DNA of 64,000 bases from Mesorhizobium shangrilense (lineage in GTDB: Bacteria; Pseudomonadota; Alphaproteobacteria; Rhizobiales; Rhizobiaceae). Both the position numbers and the translations under genes were made by a program. The notes below the pieces were generated by a model. The model worked only from the letters and a program-made list of their open reading frames with translations. It did no database searches and was not told the origin of the DNA. The DNA is taken from positions 3,787,501 to 3,851,500 of the forward strand of contig NZ_JAQGPN010000001.1 in assembly GCF_028826155.1 (NCBI RefSeq), written 5' to 3'. This document shows positions 26,352-36,093 of the stretch, piece by piece; position 1 is the stretch's first letter, and each line of letters starts with the position of its first letter.

Positions 26352-27848
26352 TCAGTAGCGCAGCATCTGCCGCATTATCCGCCCGTCGCGCTCGACGGTA
26401 AACCGCCACCAGCGCGTGTCCTTCGAAGCGACCTGGCGCAACTTCTCCGGCGTGTCGATCACCTCGCCATTGATTTCGCGAACGATGTCGCGGCGCTGGA
26501 AGCCGAAGCTCGCGGCAGAAGAGTTCGGATCGATTTCCGTCATGACGACACCCTTGCCCTCGGCACGCAGGCGAAGTCGCTGGGCAACGCGCGGCGACAG
26601 CTCCATCACCGTCGCGCCGGCAAACGGGCTCTCCCCATCGATGGTAACCTCCGCCGCCGAGCCGCCAGCAGGTGCCCGGGCGAGAGCGACGTCCACTTCC
26701 TTCTGCCCTCCCCCGCTCAGCACGCTCAGCTTGGCCGTCGCGCCGACCGCCTGTGTCGCGAGGCGATAGCCAAGGGCGTCCACATGCTGGATCTCGGCGC
26801 CGTTCATCGCAAGCACGACGTCGCCTGCCTTGAGGCCACCATGTTCCGCGGGGCCGTCGTCATCGACGGCGGACACGAGCGCGCCGCTCGGCCGAGGCAT
26901 GCCGAGCGCTTCGGCGATCTGCGCCGTCACCGGCTCGAATGTCGCGCCGATGTAGGGGCGTTCGAAGTAGTCGCGGCCGTCCTTCGCGGACTCCACGACG
27001 GCGCGCACCATGTTGGAGGGAATGGCGAAGCCTATGCCGATCGACCCGCCGCCGCGGCTGTAGATCGCTGTGTTGATGCCGACGAGCTGGCCGCCCATGT
27101 TGATCAGCGCGCCGCCCGAGTTGCCGGGATTGATGGCGGCGTCGGTCTGGATGAAGAAGCCAAAGTCGGACACGCCGATGTGCGACCGCGCAAGCGCCGA
27201 CACGATGCCGCTGGTGGTGGTCTGTCCCACACCGAAGGGATTGCCGATGGCAAGCACGAGATCGCCGATCTCGATGGCATCCGAATCGCCGATCGGCGCG
27301 ACCGGGAAAGGATCGTCGCCATCGATCTTGAGGACCGCCAGGTCGAGCGATTCGTCCTTCAGCAGCACCTTGCTCTGGAATTCGCGGCCGTCCGACAGGG
27401 CCACCTTGAGCTCATCGGCATTGCTGATGACGTGATAGTTCGTCACGACGAGGCCGCTCGCATCGACGATGACGCCCGAGCCCAGGGAAGACTGGGCGCG
27501 CGGCGGCATCTGGCGGCCGAAGAACTGCTCAAAGAATGGATCGCCGGCAAACGGAGACTGCGCCTTCGGCTTCTGCGTAGCGTAAACGTTCACGACTGCG
27601 GGCGTGGTTTCCTTCACGAGCGGCGCAAAGGAGAGCTGCATGGCCTCGCGGCCGAAGGGCACACGCCGCTGCGGTTCAGCGGCAGGTGCGGGGGCTGTCG
27701 TCGCCGGCGCATTCTTGGAGTCTCCCAGGAACTCCTTCATGATGTCGCCCAGGAAATTGCCCTCTTCGGCGACCGCGCCGCTCGCTGCGGCGAGACCCGC
27801 CGCGATGAACACTCCTGCGACGACGCGCTTGAAATGGCCTGCCAGCAT
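26352..27848 (-). CDS. Periplasmic serine endoprotease, Do/DegQ family
   Basis: A 498-residue HtrA-type protease that degrades misfolded envelope proteins. A signal peptide ends near residue 28 (ASGAVA). The catalytic triad is His139 (TNYHVIS), Asp169 (ESLDLAVLK) and Ser244 (PGNSGGALIN). Two PDZ domains follow, the first with GALVSAVDDDGPAEHGGLKAGDVVL and the second with FGFQRRDIVREINGE. The ATG at 27848 is chosen because the signal peptide begins there; the upstream frame is unconserved. The gene is placed after the rplQ block as in related genomes. Confidence 0.95.
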   Translation of the reverse strand: MLAGHFKRVVAGVFIAAGLAAASGAVAEEGNFLGDIMKEFLGDSKNAPATTAPAPAAEPQRRVPFGREAMQLSFAPLVKETTPAVVNVYATQKPKAQSPFAGDPFFEQFFGRQMPPRAQSSLGSGVIVDASGLVVTNYHVISNADELKVALSDGREFQSKVLLKDESLDLAVLKIDGDDPFPVAPIGDSDAIEIGDLVLAIGNPFGVGQTTTSGIVSALARSHIGVSDFGFFIQTDAAINPGNSGGALINMGGQLVGINTAIYSRGGGSIGIGFAIPSNMVRAVVESAKDGRDYFERPYIGATFEPVTAQIAEALGMPRPSGALVSAVDDDGPAEHGGLKAGDVVLAMNGAEIQHVDALGYRLATQAVGATAKLSVLSGGGQKEVDVALARAPAGGSAAEVTIDGESPFAGATVMELSPRVAQRLRLRAEGKGVVMTEIDPNSSAASFGFQRRDIVREINGEVIDTPEKLRQVASKDTRWWRFTVERDGRIMRQMLRY

Positions 27849-27942
27849 CAGCGATTCCCTTGTTCTACCCGCAAGGTAGATGGGCGATGATTGTGCAAAA
27901 TGAAAGACCCTGGGCGCGATGGCGGCGCGTCGACCGGCGCGG

Positions 27943-28629
27943 CTACTTGACCGCGGGTCCCGCTTCGATCCGGCGGACCATCTCCGCAAAGCCGCGTTGG
28001 CGCGCATGCTGGAGGGACGTGACGCCGTCGCTGTCCGGAATGTCGCTCGCCCCGGCGTCGATCAGAAGCCCGACGATCTCCTGGTGCACCGGCCCGCCAT
28101 CACTGAGGATCACCGCCTCGATCAAAGCCGTCCAGCCGAGCTTGTTGATGTGATCGACGTCGACACCTGCAGCAAGGAGCATCCGCACCGCTTCGGGATG
28201 CCCCTTTTCGGCTGCCGGGATCAGGGCAGTTCCACCGTATCGGTTGGTGTCTTTGAGATTCGCTTTTCCTGTGGCGAGTATCCCCTCGAGGATGTCGATG
28301 CGCCCCTCGGCGCCAGCATAAAGGTAGGGCGTGTCGCTGATGTCGTCCTTGGCATTGACGTCGGCGCCTGCATCGATCAGCGCCAAGGCGGCGGCGACCT
28401 GGTTGGCGCGCGTCGCCACCAGCAGGGGCGTACGGCCATCGCCGTCACGGACGTCCATCGCAGCGCCGCCGCGAAGCAGGTCACGCACGGCGCCGGCATC
28501 ACCGCTTCGCGCGGCTTCGTGAAGTGACGACATAAGTGCTTCCTCTGCATGCAACTGGGCAGCGCGCCAGAACGACGCTACCGCGACCAACATGATCACA
28601 GCCCATACAAGGCGACGACTGACGAGCAT
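27943..28629 (-). CDS. Ankyrin-repeat exported protein
   Basis: A 228-residue protein with an N-terminal hydrophobic helix (VWAVIMLVAVASF) that is a signal peptide or anchor. About five ankyrin repeats follow, seen as LHEAARSGDAGAVRDLL, DGRTPLLVATRANQVAAALALI, DTPYLYAGAEGRIDILEGIL, TALIPAAEKGHPEAVRMLL and WTALIEAV. It is likely a periplasmic protein-binding scaffold. The ATG at 28629 has GAGGA upstream; a TTG four codons earlier is possible. It is downstream of rplQ, beyond a terminator. Partner unknown. Confidence 0.85.
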   Translation of the reverse strand: MLVSRRLVWAVIMLVAVASFWRAAQLHAEEALMSSLHEAARSGDAGAVRDLLRGGAAMDVRDGDGRTPLLVATRANQVAAALALIDAGADVNAKDDISDTPYLYAGAEGRIDILEGILATGKANLKDTNRYGGTALIPAAEKGHPEAVRMLLAAGVDVDHINKLGWTALIEAVILSDGGPVHQEIVGLLIDAGASDIPDSDGVTSLQHARQRGFAEMVRRIEAGPAVK

Positions 28630-28780
28630 ATCATTCCTCAAAGAATCCGGGAGGCCGGTGCAAATGCCGGTGCGGGAGGGCAGTTTTTGGCCCCACCGCC
28701 ATGTGGGGGCTCATGCGTCGCCGCGCAAATCAACAAACGCAGACGTGATCGCCCGGAGAGAAACCTATCCCCGCAAAAGC

Positions 28781-28807
28781 AGAAAGGGGCCCTGAGGCCC
28801 CTTTTCG
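28781..28807 (-). terminator. Rho-independent terminator after rplQ
   Basis: A nine-base stem (AAAGGGGCC/GGCCCCTTT) with a four-base loop (CTGA on plus) is flanked by T runs in both directions. It lies about 25 bases beyond the rplQ stop and ends the ribosomal-protein supercluster. Confidence 0.8.
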
Positions 28808-28831
28808 CGATTCAAGATGCTCGGACGGAGA

Positions 28832-29263
28832 TTATGCCGCCTGTGCGTCCTCGTTTGCACCCTCTGCCTCGAGGCGGGCGCGGTCGGCCGCACCCTTGGC
28901 GGACGTGTCGCGATCGACGAACTCGATCACGGCCAGCGCGGCGTTGTCACCGCGGCGGAAGCCCGCTTTCATGATGCGCAGGTAGCCGCCGTGACGGTCG
29001 GCGTAGCGCGGCGCGACGGTGTCGAACAGGCGCTTGACAACCTTCTCGTTGCCGATCTGCGCGATCACCTGGCGGCGGGCATGCAGGTCGCCGCGCTTGC
29101 CCAGCGTGACCAGCTTCTCGACGATCGGACGCAGGTCCTTCGCCTTCTCCAGCGTGGTGACGATCTGCTCGTGCTCGATCAGCGAGACGGCGAGGTTGGC
29201 AAACATCGACTTGCGATGGCTGACACTGCGGGCGAACCGGCGGCCTTTGAAACCGTGGCGCAT
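28832..29263 (-). CDS. rplQ: 50S ribosomal protein L17
   Basis: L17 is a large-subunit protein near the peptide exit tunnel. The 143-residue protein begins [20 protein letters not shown], the conserved start, and has an extra alanine/glutamate-rich C-terminal tail of about 15-20 residues relative to E. coli. It is the last gene of the supercluster; a 7-base palindromic stem (AGAGGCC/GGCCTCT, 29292-29307) sits in the 105-base gap after rpoA. Confidence 0.97.
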   Translation of the reverse strand: MRHGFKGRRFARSVSHRKSMFANLAVSLIEHEQIVTTLEKAKDLRPIVEKLVTLGKRGDLHARRQVIAQIGNEKVVKRLFDTVAPRYADRHGGYLRIMKAGFRRGDNAALAVIEFVDRDTSAKGAADRARLEAEGANEDAQAA

Positions 29264-29368
29264 GGCTTTCTCCTATTTAATTCTGGTTCAAAGAGGCCAC
29301 GGCCTCTGATGTTTTCCGCATGACCGTCGGGCCGAGCGGCTCGCGCCGCCCCGCCATTGGCATCATGC

Positions 29369-30379
29369 TCAATACTGGTCTTCGTAACGCTTGGCCAAGT
29401 CTTCGATGTTCTCCGGCGGCCAGTCCGGCACTTCCATACCGAGGTGCAGACCCATCGAGGCCAGCACTTCCTTGATCTCGTTGAGCGACTTGCGGCCGAA
29501 ATTCGGCGTGCGCAGCATCTCGGCTTCCGTCTTCTGGATCAGGTCGCCGATATAGACGATGTTGTCGTTCTTCAGGCAGTTGGCCGAACGCACCGAAAGC
29601 TCGAGTTCGTCGACCTTCTTGAGCAGCGCCGGGTTGAAGGCAAGCTCCGTGACCTGCTCTTCGGCAACCGCCTTCTGCGGCTCGTCGAAGTTGACGAACA
29701 GGCCGAGCTGGTCCTGCAGGATGCGCGCTGCGAACGCAACGGCGTCTTCGCCCGAGACCGAACCGTTGGTCTCGATCGACATGGTCAGCTTGTCCTTGTC
29801 GAGTTCCTCGCCGTGACGCGTGTTCTCGACCTTGTAGGAGACCTTCTTGACCGGCGAATAGAGGCTGTCGACCGGGATCAGGCCGATCGGCGCATCTTCG
29901 GCGCGGTTGCGGTCGGCCGGCACATAGCCCTTGCCGGTGTCGACCGTGAACTCCATGCGGATCTCAGCACCCTCGTCGAGCGTGCAGATGACGTGATCCG
30001 GGTTGAGGATCTCCACGTCGCCAACCGTTTGGATGTCGCCGGCAGTGACCATGCCAGGCCCCTGCTTGCGCACGACCATGCGCTTGGGTCCATCGCCTTC
30101 CATCTTGATGGCGATTTCCTTGATGTTGAGCACGATGTCGGTCACGTCCTCGCGAACGCCCGCAATCGAGGAGAATTCATGCAGCACGCCGTCGATCTGG
30201 ACGGCCGTGACCGCAGCACCGCGCAGCGAAGACAGCAGCACGCGCCGCAGAGCATTGCCAAGCGTGAGACCGAAACCGCGCTCCAGCGGCTCCGCGACCA
30301 GCGTCGTCAGGGTACGACCCTTCGACGTGAAGTCGATCTTGTTCGGCTTGATCAGTTCCTGCCAGTTTTTCTGGATCAT
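29369..30379 (-). CDS. rpoA: DNA-directed RNA polymerase subunit alpha
   Basis: Alpha is the assembly platform of RNA polymerase and its C-terminal domain contacts promoter UP elements and activators. The 336-residue chain has the N-terminal dimerisation domain ([25 protein letters not shown] near 42-66), a linker near 235-250, and the C-terminal domain with [14 protein letters not shown] and [16 protein letters not shown]. The domain ends in an acidic KRYEDQY. Between rpsK and rpoA lies a stem-loop (30440-30464). Confidence 0.98.
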   Translation of the reverse strand: MIQKNWQELIKPNKIDFTSKGRTLTTLVAEPLERGFGLTLGNALRRVLLSSLRGAAVTAVQIDGVLHEFSSIAGVREDVTDIVLNIKEIAIKMEGDGPKRMVVRKQGPGMVTAGDIQTVGDVEILNPDHVICTLDEGAEIRMEFTVDTGKGYVPADRNRAEDAPIGLIPVDSLYSPVKKVSYKVENTRHGEELDKDKLTMSIETNGSVSGEDAVAFAARILQDQLGLFVNFDEPQKAVAEEQVTELAFNPALLKKVDELELSVRSANCLKNDNIVYIGDLIQKTEAEMLRTPNFGRKSLNEIKEVLASMGLHLGMEVPDWPPENIEDLAKRYEDQY

Positions 30380-30439
30380 TTTTGTTCCTTCCTGCCCCTG
30401 TCACCATCCAATCGTGACAGACGATCTGGAAAACCAACA

Positions 30440-30464
30440 AAGGAGCGCCGGAATAGCGCTCCTT
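30440..30464 (-). promoter_or_regulatory. Stem-loop between rpsK and rpoA
   Basis: A perfect nine-base stem (AAGGAGCGC/GCGCTCCTT) with a seven-base loop is followed on the minus strand by TGTTGGTTTTCC. It may be an mRNA-processing or partial termination structure that sets the rpoA level. Confidence 0.45.
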
Positions 30465-30480
30465 CGATCTCGATGTCTAA

Positions 30481-30870
30481 TTAGACGCGGCGCTTCTTGC
30501 GCGGCCGGCAACCATTGTGCGGAATCGGGGTCACGTCACGAATGGATGTAATGGTGAAGCCCGCAGCCTGCAAGGCGCGCAGGGCCGACTCACGGCCGGA
30601 GCCGGGACCGCAGACCTCGACCTCGAGCATGCGCATGCCATGCTCCTGCGCCTTCTTGGCGCAGTCTTCGGCTGCAACCTGCGCGGCGAAAGGGGTCGAC
30701 TTGCGCGAACCCTTGAAGCCCTGAGCACCTGCCGACGACCAGGCAATCGCGTTGCCCTGCGCGTCGGTGATGGTGATCATGGTGTTGTTGAAGGTCGAAT
30801 TGACGTGGGCAACGCCCGAAGAGATGTTCTTGCGTTCGCGGCGGCGAACTCGTGTGGCTTCCTTGGCCAT
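30481..30870 (-). CDS. rpsK: 30S ribosomal protein S11
   Basis: S11 sits on the platform of the small subunit. The 129-residue protein has the typical [19 protein letters not shown] strand, the [14 protein letters not shown] helix and a basic end [10 protein letters not shown]. It is separated from rpsM by 134 bases that carry an inverted repeat. Confidence 0.97.
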   Translation of the reverse strand: MAKEATRVRRRERKNISSGVAHVNSTFNNTMITITDAQGNAIAWSSAGAQGFKGSRKSTPFAAQVAAEDCAKKAQEHGMRMLEVEVCGPGSGRESALRALQAAGFTITSIRDVTPIPHNGCRPRKKRRV

Positions 30871-30926
30871 TAATAATCCTTCCGTTGATCTCTACACCGC
30901 CGTAGTGCCAGCGGCTCCACCTAAAA

Positions 30927-31001
30927 AGCGAATAGGAGGTAGGGACTAGCGAGTAGGGACAAGCTGCCAGACTACTCGCTTTCGCTATCTCGCTATTTGC
31001 T
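30927..31001. repeat. Imperfect inverted repeat with TAGCGAG-type heptads
   Basis: Two 30-base arms (30927-30956 and 30972-31001) flank 15 bases. The outer AGCGAATAG/CTATTTGCT and the inner AGCGAGTAG/CTACTCGCT ends pair well, while the middle of each arm is diverged. Each arm is made of units like AGCGAATAG, GGTAGGGA and AGCGAGTAG. It lies entirely in the rpsM-rpsK gap and would form a long hairpin in the mRNA. The heptad style recalls intergenic palindromic repeats that I recall from Mesorhizobium genomes. Confidence 0.65.
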
Positions 31002-31004
31002 CAA

Positions 31005-31373
31005 TTACTTCTTCTTGCCGGCGATTGCCTTGGCGGGACCCTTGCGGGTGCGCGCATTGGTATGCGTGCGCTGACCGCGGACCGGCAGCGAGCGGCGATG
31101 ACGCAGACCGCGATAGCAGCCGAGGTCCATCAGGCGCTTGATGTTCATCGAAACTTCGCGGCGCAGGTCGCCTTCGACCTGGTAGTCGCGGTCGATCGCT
31201 TCACGGATCTGCAGCACCTCGGCGTCGGTCAGCTGGTGCACACGGCGCTCCGCCGGGATACCGACCTTCTCGGTGATCTCCTTGGCGAACTTCGCGCCAA
31301 TGCCGTGGATGTACTGAAGCGCGATGATCACGCGCTTGTTGGTCGGAATGTTTACGCCGGCTATACGAGCCAT
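31005..31373 (-). CDS. rpsM: 30S ribosomal protein S13
   Basis: S13 contacts the P-site tRNA and bridges the subunits. The 122-residue protein starts [20 protein letters not shown] and has the conserved [10 protein letters not shown] and [24 protein letters not shown]. The ATG at 31373 matches the family; upstream frame excluded. GGAGAAGGTG lies upstream as ribosome site. The 200-base leader after adk carries a possible promoter and a hairpin. Confidence 0.97.
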   Translation of the reverse strand: MARIAGVNIPTNKRVIIALQYIHGIGAKFAKEITEKVGIPAERRVHQLTDAEVLQIREAIDRDYQVEGDLRREVSMNIKRLMDLGCYRGLRHRRSLPVRGQRTHTNARTRKGPAKAIAGKKK

Positions 31374-31392
31374 CTTCACCTTCTCCATGTAA

Positions 31393-31407
31393 GCCGGTTC
31401 GACCGGC
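31393..31407 (-). promoter_or_regulatory. Hairpin upstream of the rpsM start
   Basis: A perfect six-base stem (GCCGGT/ACCGGC) with a three-base loop lies about 20 bases before the rpsM ATG. It may affect rpsM translation; in E. coli the protein S4 regulates the alpha operon from the rpsM leader, though this structure is not similar. Confidence 0.3.
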
Positions 31408-31510
31408 GTTTTCGTGTTGACCCGCGTCCGGTGGAGGCCGGCCCTTGCGGGTGTTTCCAATCAAATGCCAAGCGGCGCGTCGGCCATGCCTCTGAATGAA
31501 AGACCGGCCG

Positions 31511-31539
31511 CCGGTAGTTGAATGTTCACCGCTTGTCAA
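31511..31539 (-). promoter_or_regulatory. Possible promoter ahead of rpsM
   Basis: On the minus strand TTGACA (31539-31534) is followed after 17 bases by TACCGG (31516-31511), a weak -10. The 200-base gap after adk makes an internal promoter plausible; it would serve rpsM-rpsK-rpoA-rplQ. Confidence 0.35.
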
Positions 31540-31573
31540 GTTTTTCCTGACAGCGCCGTATGCCGTGGCGAGA

Positions 31574-32158
31574 TCAGACGGCGGCGAGGATCTTCTCGAT
31601 CTCTGCCGTCACGGTGTCCATGTCGGCCATACCATCTATGCTCTTCAAGGCGCGGTGGGCGTAATAGTACCCGATCAGCGGCGCGGTCTTCTTGTAATAC
31701 TCACGCAGGCGCTCCTCGAAAACCTCAGGATTGTCGTCCTTGCGCACGGGCTGCCCGGCGGCCTTGGCCTGCTCGGCACGATTGACGATGCGTCCGACCA
31801 GGACCTTGTCGTCGACCACCAGTTCGACGACCGCATCGAGCTTCTCGCCGCGCTCGGCGAGCATCGCCTCCACCGCATCGGCCTGCGCAAGCGTGCGCGG
31901 ATAGCCGTCGAGGATGAAGCCGTTCGCGCAATCTGGTTGATCGATACGCTCGGCAACAATCGCGTTGACGATTGCGTCGGAGACCAGTTCGCCGGCATCC
32001 ATCACCGCCTTGGCCTTCACCCCGACGGCCGTCTGCGCGGCCACTGCGGCCCGCAGCATGTCACCCGTGGAGAGTTGCGGAATGCCGTATTTCTCGACCA
32101 GTCTTTGTGCTTGCGTTCCCTTGCCTGCCCCCGGCGGCCCAAGCAGAATCAGCCTCAT
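31574..32158 (-). CDS. adk: Adenylate kinase
   Basis: Adk interconverts ATP, ADP and AMP. The 194-residue enzyme has [16 protein letters not shown] (P-loop), [10 protein letters not shown], and [12 protein letters not shown]. It is shorter than E. coli Adk because the LID is replaced by the short loop near [20 protein letters not shown], the usual form in alphaproteobacteria. Its start overlaps the secY stop (ATGA). Confidence 0.97.
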   Translation of the reverse strand: MRLILLGPPGAGKGTQAQRLVEKYGIPQLSTGDMLRAAVAAQTAVGVKAKAVMDAGELVSDAIVNAIVAERIDQPDCANGFILDGYPRTLAQADAVEAMLAERGEKLDAVVELVVDDKVLVGRIVNRAEQAKAAGQPVRKDDNPEVFEERLREYYKKTAPLIGYYYAHRALKSIDGMADMDTVTAEIEKILAAV

Positions 32159-33495
32159 CGTCCCCTCTTCCCTCCCCGGAGCTTCGACTTCTTGATCAGC
32201 CCTTCATATTGATGGGCGATCAGGTGGCCCTGAATCTGGGCAACGGTGTCGAGCGTTACACTGACGACGATGAGAAGCGAAGTGCCACCAAGGTAGAAAG
32301 GTACGCCGGTCGCCGAGATCAGGAATTCCGGCAGCAGGCAGACCAGGACCAGATAGATCGCGCCGACGACCGTGATGCGCGTCAACACATAGTCGATGTA
32401 CTCGGCCGTCCGCTCACCCGGGCGATAGCCGGGAATGAAGCCAGAATGCTTCTTCAGCTGGTCGGCCGTGTCCTTCGGATTGAAGACGATCGCCGTATAG
32501 AAGAACGCGAAGAAGACGATCATCGCCGCGTAGAAGAACATATAGAGCGGCTGACCGTGGCCGAGCGCAGCCAGCACCACGTTCGCCCAGGACGGCAGCG
32601 TCTCGGCATTCGAGAAGCCGGCAAGGGTCGCGGGCAGCAATAGCAGCGAAGACGCGAAGATCGGCGGAATGACGCCCGACGTGTTGAGCTTGAGGGGGAG
32701 ATGCGAGGTATCCCCCTGGAACATGCGGTTGCCGATCTGACGCTTCGGATACTGGATCAGAAGCCGGCGCTGCGCACGCTCGAAGAAGACGATCAGGGCG
32801 ATGACGACGATCGCCAGAACGATGATCGCCAGGATGAGCCCGGTCGACAGCGCTCCCGTGCGGCCGAGCTCCAGAGTTCCACCGATCGCCGACGGCAGGC
32901 CGGCGACGATGCCGGCGAAAATGATGAGGGAGATGCCGTTACCGATGCCGCGGGCGGTGATCTGCTCACCCAGCCACATCAGAAACATCGTCCCACCAAC
33001 CAGCGTGATCACCGCGGAGACGCGGAAGAACAAGCCCGGATCGGTCACGATGCCGTTGCCGCTCTCCAGACCGACGGCAATGCCGTAGGCCTGGACCAGA
33101 GCGAGAAGCACGGTGCCATAGCGGGTGTACTGGTTGATGACCTTGCGGCCCTGCTCGCCTTCCTTCTTCAGCGCCTCGAGCGACGGCACGACCGACGTCA
33201 TCAGCTGCATGATGATGGAGGCGGAAATGTACGGCATGATGCCGAGCGCGAAGATCGCCATGCGCTCCACGGCGCCGCCCGCGAACATGTTGAACATGCC
33301 AAGCACGCCGCCGGCCTGGCCCTGGAAGGCCTGCGCGAAAGCGTCGGGATTGATCCCGGGCAGAGGAATGTACGTACCGAGACGATAGACGAGCAGCGCG
33401 CCAAGCGTAAACCAGATACGCTTCTTGAGATCTTCCGCCTTCGCGAAGGCAGCGAAGTTCAGATTGGCGGCAAGTTGTTCGGCAGCCGATGCCAT
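32155..33495 (-). CDS. secY: Preprotein translocase subunit SecY
   Basis: SecY is the channel subunit of the Sec translocon in the inner membrane. The 446-residue chain shows about ten membrane helices, the plug region and signature [27 protein letters not shown] and [20 protein letters not shown]. It follows rplO after a 129-base gap with a strong hairpin. Confidence 0.97.
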   Translation of the reverse strand: MASAAEQLAANLNFAAFAKAEDLKKRIWFTLGALLVYRLGTYIPLPGINPDAFAQAFQGQAGGVLGMFNMFAGGAVERMAIFALGIMPYISASIIMQLMTSVVPSLEALKKEGEQGRKVINQYTRYGTVLLALVQAYGIAVGLESGNGIVTDPGLFFRVSAVITLVGGTMFLMWLGEQITARGIGNGISLIIFAGIVAGLPSAIGGTLELGRTGALSTGLILAIIVLAIVVIALIVFFERAQRRLLIQYPKRQIGNRMFQGDTSHLPLKLNTSGVIPPIFASSLLLLPATLAGFSNAETLPSWANVVLAALGHGQPLYMFFYAAMIVFFAFFYTAIVFNPKDTADQLKKHSGFIPGYRPGERTAEYIDYVLTRITVVGAIYLVLVCLLPEFLISATGVPFYLGGTSLLIVVSVTLDTVAQIQGHLIAHQYEGLIKKSKLRGGKRGR

Positions 33496-33588
33496 ACAGG
33501 ATTCTCCGCTGAATCGCGCTGAGGAGCCAGGGCCGGCAGGTCGCGCATCACCGAAGCACGAAATAGGCTCCGGGCGTCAAACATGCAA

Positions 33589-33609
33589 GCGGCGGACTGT
33601 GTCCGCCGC
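33589..33609 (-). promoter_or_regulatory. Stem-loop between rplO and secY
   Basis: A perfect nine-base stem (GCGGCGGAC/GTCCGCCGC) with a three-base loop lies 16 bases beyond the rplO stop, without a T run. It may protect the upstream mRNA end or reduce read-through into secY. Confidence 0.4.
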
Positions 33610-33624
33610 CTGATAGTTCAAAGG

Positions 33625-34122
33625 TTACTTCGACTTCTTGGCCTTGGGCTGGGGCTCAGCCTGCTCGGGAAGCTTTACCGAGCCGCCCGCCTTCTCGACC
33701 ATTTCCACAGCCGACTTGGAAGCGCCGGCAATGTCGAAGCTGAGCTTGGCGCTGAACTCGCCCTCGCCGCCCAAGAGGCGCACGCCGTCCTTGGCGCGGC
33801 GAATCACGCCGGCCTTGATCAGCGCAGCCGCATCGACCGTCTCTTTGGGATCCAGTTTCTTGGCGTCGATCGCCGCCTGGATGCGGGCGAGCGAAACCGA
33901 GTTGAAGTCCTTCGAGAACGGGTTCTTGAAGCCGCGCTTCGGCAGGCGCCGATAGAGCGGCATCTGGCCACCCTCGAAGCCGTTGATGGCCACGCCCGAA
34001 CGGGACTTCTGGCCCTTCACACCGCGGCCGCCGGTCTTGCCGGAGCCCGAACCGATGCCACGCCCTACCCGCTTGCGCGACTTGGTCGCACCTTCATTCT
34101 CGCGCAGTTCGTTGAGTTTCAT
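33625..34122 (-). CDS. rplO: 50S ribosomal protein L15
   Basis: L15 is an internal large-subunit protein. The 165-residue chain has the glycine-rich [24 protein letters not shown] extension, the [17 protein letters not shown] motif and a lysine-rich tail (QPKAKKSK). It follows rpmD by 16 bases. Confidence 0.97.
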   Translation of the reverse strand: MKLNELRENEGATKSRKRVGRGIGSGSGKTGGRGVKGQKSRSGVAINGFEGGQMPLYRRLPKRGFKNPFSKDFNSVSLARIQAAIDAKKLDPKETVDAAALIKAGVIRRAKDGVRLLGGEGEFSAKLSFDIAGASKSAVEMVEKAGGSVKLPEQAEPQPKAKKSK

Positions 34123-34138
34123 GACAATTCTCCTGCGC

Positions 34139-34339
34139 CTACTTCTCGTCGACGACGCGAACGAGATGCTGCACCGAGTTGATCATGCCGCGCACCGCCG
34201 GGGTATCTTCCAGCGTGCTGCGGCGATGCAACTTGTTGAGGCCGAGGCCCACCAGCGTCGCGCGCTGTTCCTTCGGCCGACGGATCGGACTGCCGATCTG
34301 CTCGACGGTGACCGTCTTGGCTGCTGCTTTCTTGGCCAT
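34139..34339 (-). CDS. rpmD: 50S ribosomal protein L30
   Basis: L30 is a small peripheral protein. The 66-residue chain has [33 protein letters not shown] strand-helix and ends LVRVVDEK. It lacks features beyond the family and lies in the standard rpsE-rpmD-rplO order. Confidence 0.95.
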   Translation of the reverse strand: MAKKAAAKTVTVEQIGSPIRRPKEQRATLVGLGLNKLHRRSTLEDTPAVRGMINSVQHLVRVVDEK

Positions 34340-34362
34340 GGTTTTGATCCCCTGGTCAGCGA

Positions 34363-34932
34363 CTATTCGTCAGCCGCAACGGCGGAGCCGCGGCGAGCCT
34401 GAAGCGTCGAATACTTGATGCCGCGCTGCGCGGCCACATCCTTCGGATGCAGCTGGCTCTTCAGCGCGTCGAAGGTAGCGCGAACCATGTTGTACGGGTT
34501 CGACGAGCCCATCGACTTGGCGACGACGTCGTGCATGCCGAGCGTTTCGAAGACAGCGCGCATCGGGCCGCCCGCGATGATGCCGGTACCCGGCTTCGCA
34601 GCGCGCAGCAGAACCTTGCCGGCGCCCCAGCGCCCAGCCACGTCGTGATGCAGCGTACGTCCTGAACGGAGCGGCACGAAGATCAGATCGCGCTTGGCAG
34701 CCTCGGTCGCCTTGCGGATGGCTTCCGGCACTTCGCGCGCCTTACCATGACCAAAGCCCACGCGGCCCTTCTGGTCGCCCACCACGACAAGCGCGGCGAA
34801 GCCGAAGCGGCGACCACCCTTGACGACCTTGGCGACGCGATTGATGTGGACGAGCTTGTCGACGAATTCGCTGTCGCGCTCTTCCCGGTCACGGCTGCGC
34901 TCGCGGCCGCCGTCCCTACGTTCCTGTGCCAT
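34363..34932 (-). CDS. rpsE: 30S ribosomal protein S5
   Basis: S5 affects decoding accuracy near the mRNA entry. The 189-residue protein has an arginine- and glutamate-rich N-terminal tail, [41 protein letters not shown] and [15 protein letters not shown]. It follows rplR after a 151-base gap holding stem-loops. Confidence 0.97.
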   Translation of the reverse strand: MAQERRDGGRERSRDREERDSEFVDKLVHINRVAKVVKGGRRFGFAALVVVGDQKGRVGFGHGKAREVPEAIRKATEAAKRDLIFVPLRSGRTLHHDVAGRWGAGKVLLRAAKPGTGIIAGGPMRAVFETLGMHDVVAKSMGSSNPYNMVRATFDALKSQLHPKDVAAQRGIKYSTLQARRGSAVAADE

Positions 34933-34975
34933 ATCCTAGTCCTTGTTCTTTTCCGGAAGCACGGGTTGCTGAAAT

Positions 34976-35074
34976 GCCGGCGCCCTTTTGGAGAACGCCG
35001 GCGGCGAAATCTCGCGCCTTTTGCACGATCCGTTTCCGAATGTCAGCCCCTTTTTGCAGCGGGCATTCGAAACG
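34976..35074 (-). promoter_or_regulatory. Two stem-loops between rplR and rpsE
   Basis: GCCGGCG/CGCCGGC (34976-34982 and 34996-35002) is a perfect seven-base stem. CGTTTCCGAATG/CATTCGAAACG (35031-35042 and 35064-35074) is an 11-base stem with one bulge. They occupy most of the gap, which is long for an spc block. They may be a leader for rpsE-rpmD-rplO. Confidence 0.4.
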
Positions 35075-35083
35075 GTGCTGGCC

Positions 35084-35443
35084 TTAGAAGCTCAGACCGG
35101 CTTCGCGGGCAGCCTCAGCCAGCGCCTTGACGCGGCCGTGGTAGATGTAGGCGCCGCGGTCGAACACGACTACCTTCACACCGGCCTTGACGGCGCGCTC
35201 GGCGACCAGCTTACCGATGGCAGCAGCAGCCGCGGAATCGGCGCCGGTCTTCAGCGAACCCTTGAGGTCCTTCTCGAGCGTCGACGCGGCAGCCAGAGTG
35301 TGGCCATTCGCGTCGTCGATGATCTGGGCGTAGATGTGCTTCGATGAGCGGTGCACCGAAAGACGCGGGCGATCGCCTGCGACCTTCTTCAACTGGCGAC
35401 GAACGCGCTCGGCGCGCTTCTGGGTAGCTTGCTTGTTGGCCAT
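35084..35443 (-). CDS. rplR: 50S ribosomal protein L18
   Basis: L18 binds 5S rRNA. The 119-residue protein begins [20 protein letters not shown] and has [18 protein letters not shown] and [20 protein letters not shown]. The ATG at 35443 matches the family; a longer frame through the rplF end was not used. Confidence 0.97.
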   Translation of the reverse strand: MANKQATQKRAERVRRQLKKVAGDRPRLSVHRSSKHIYAQIIDDANGHTLAAASTLEKDLKGSLKTGADSAAAAAIGKLVAERAVKAGVKVVVFDRGAYIYHGRVKALAEAAREAGLSF

Positions 35444-35526
35444 AGCCGGTATTCCCTGCCTTGTAAGACGGCGGCGGCCATATGCGGTAAGCCGGTATGC
35501 GCTTCCCGCGACCGCCATCCGTGGCG

Positions 35527-36060
35527 TTACTTCTTCTTGCCTTCCTTGCGGAAGATCTTCTCGCCCGCGTAGCGCACGCCCTTGCCCTTGTAGGGCTCGG
35601 GACCGCGATACTTGCGGATCTCGGCCGCGACCTGGCCAACCTGCTGCCTGTCGATGCCCGAGATAGTGATCTCGGTCGGCTTCGGCGTGACGATCGTGAT
35701 GCCTTCCGGCGTCTGGTAGACCACGTCGTGGCTGAAGCCGAGCGCGAGCTGCAGGTTCTTGCCCTGCATCGCTGCACGATAGCCGACGCCGGTGATCTCG
35801 AGCTTGCGCTCGAAGCCGTCCTTCACGCCCGTCAGGATGTTCTCGATCTGGGTGCGGGACATGCCCCACTTCGAACGCGCATCCTTCGACTGGTCGCGAG
35901 GCTCGACGGCGATATGGCCGTCTTCCAGCTTGACCAGGACTTCCTCGTTCACCACGAACTTGAGTTCGCCCTTCGGGCCCTTCGCAGTCACCGTCTGACC
36001 ATTGACCGCGGCGGTGACGCCTGCCGGGACGGCGACGGGTTTCTTGCCAATACGAGACAT
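35527..36060 (-). CDS. rplF: 50S ribosomal protein L6
   Basis: L6 lies near the factor-binding site. The 177-residue protein has two related halves; typical are [15 protein letters not shown] at the start and [17 protein letters not shown] near the end, followed by a lysine tail. It follows rpsH by 33 bases. Confidence 0.97.
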   Translation of the reverse strand: MSRIGKKPVAVPAGVTAAVNGQTVTAKGPKGELKFVVNEEVLVKLEDGHIAVEPRDQSKDARSKWGMSRTQIENILTGVKDGFERKLEITGVGYRAAMQGKNLQLALGFSHDVVYQTPEGITIVTPKPTEITISGIDRQQVGQVAAEIRKYRGPEPYKGKGVRYAGEKIFRKEGKKK

Positions 36061-36093
36061 CGTTGTCTCCTCTATCTTCTAGCCGCCGTCAGA

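Noticed and set aside
25182-27890. Long open frame antisense to rarA and degQ
   Set aside because: Same effect: a shadow of two well-defined genes, rich in arginine and histidine without any motif.
28690-28709. Hairpin GCCCCAC/GTGGGGG as a terminator
   Set aside because: No T run follows on either strand in the right direction; the rplQ terminator nearby at 28781-28807 is much better.
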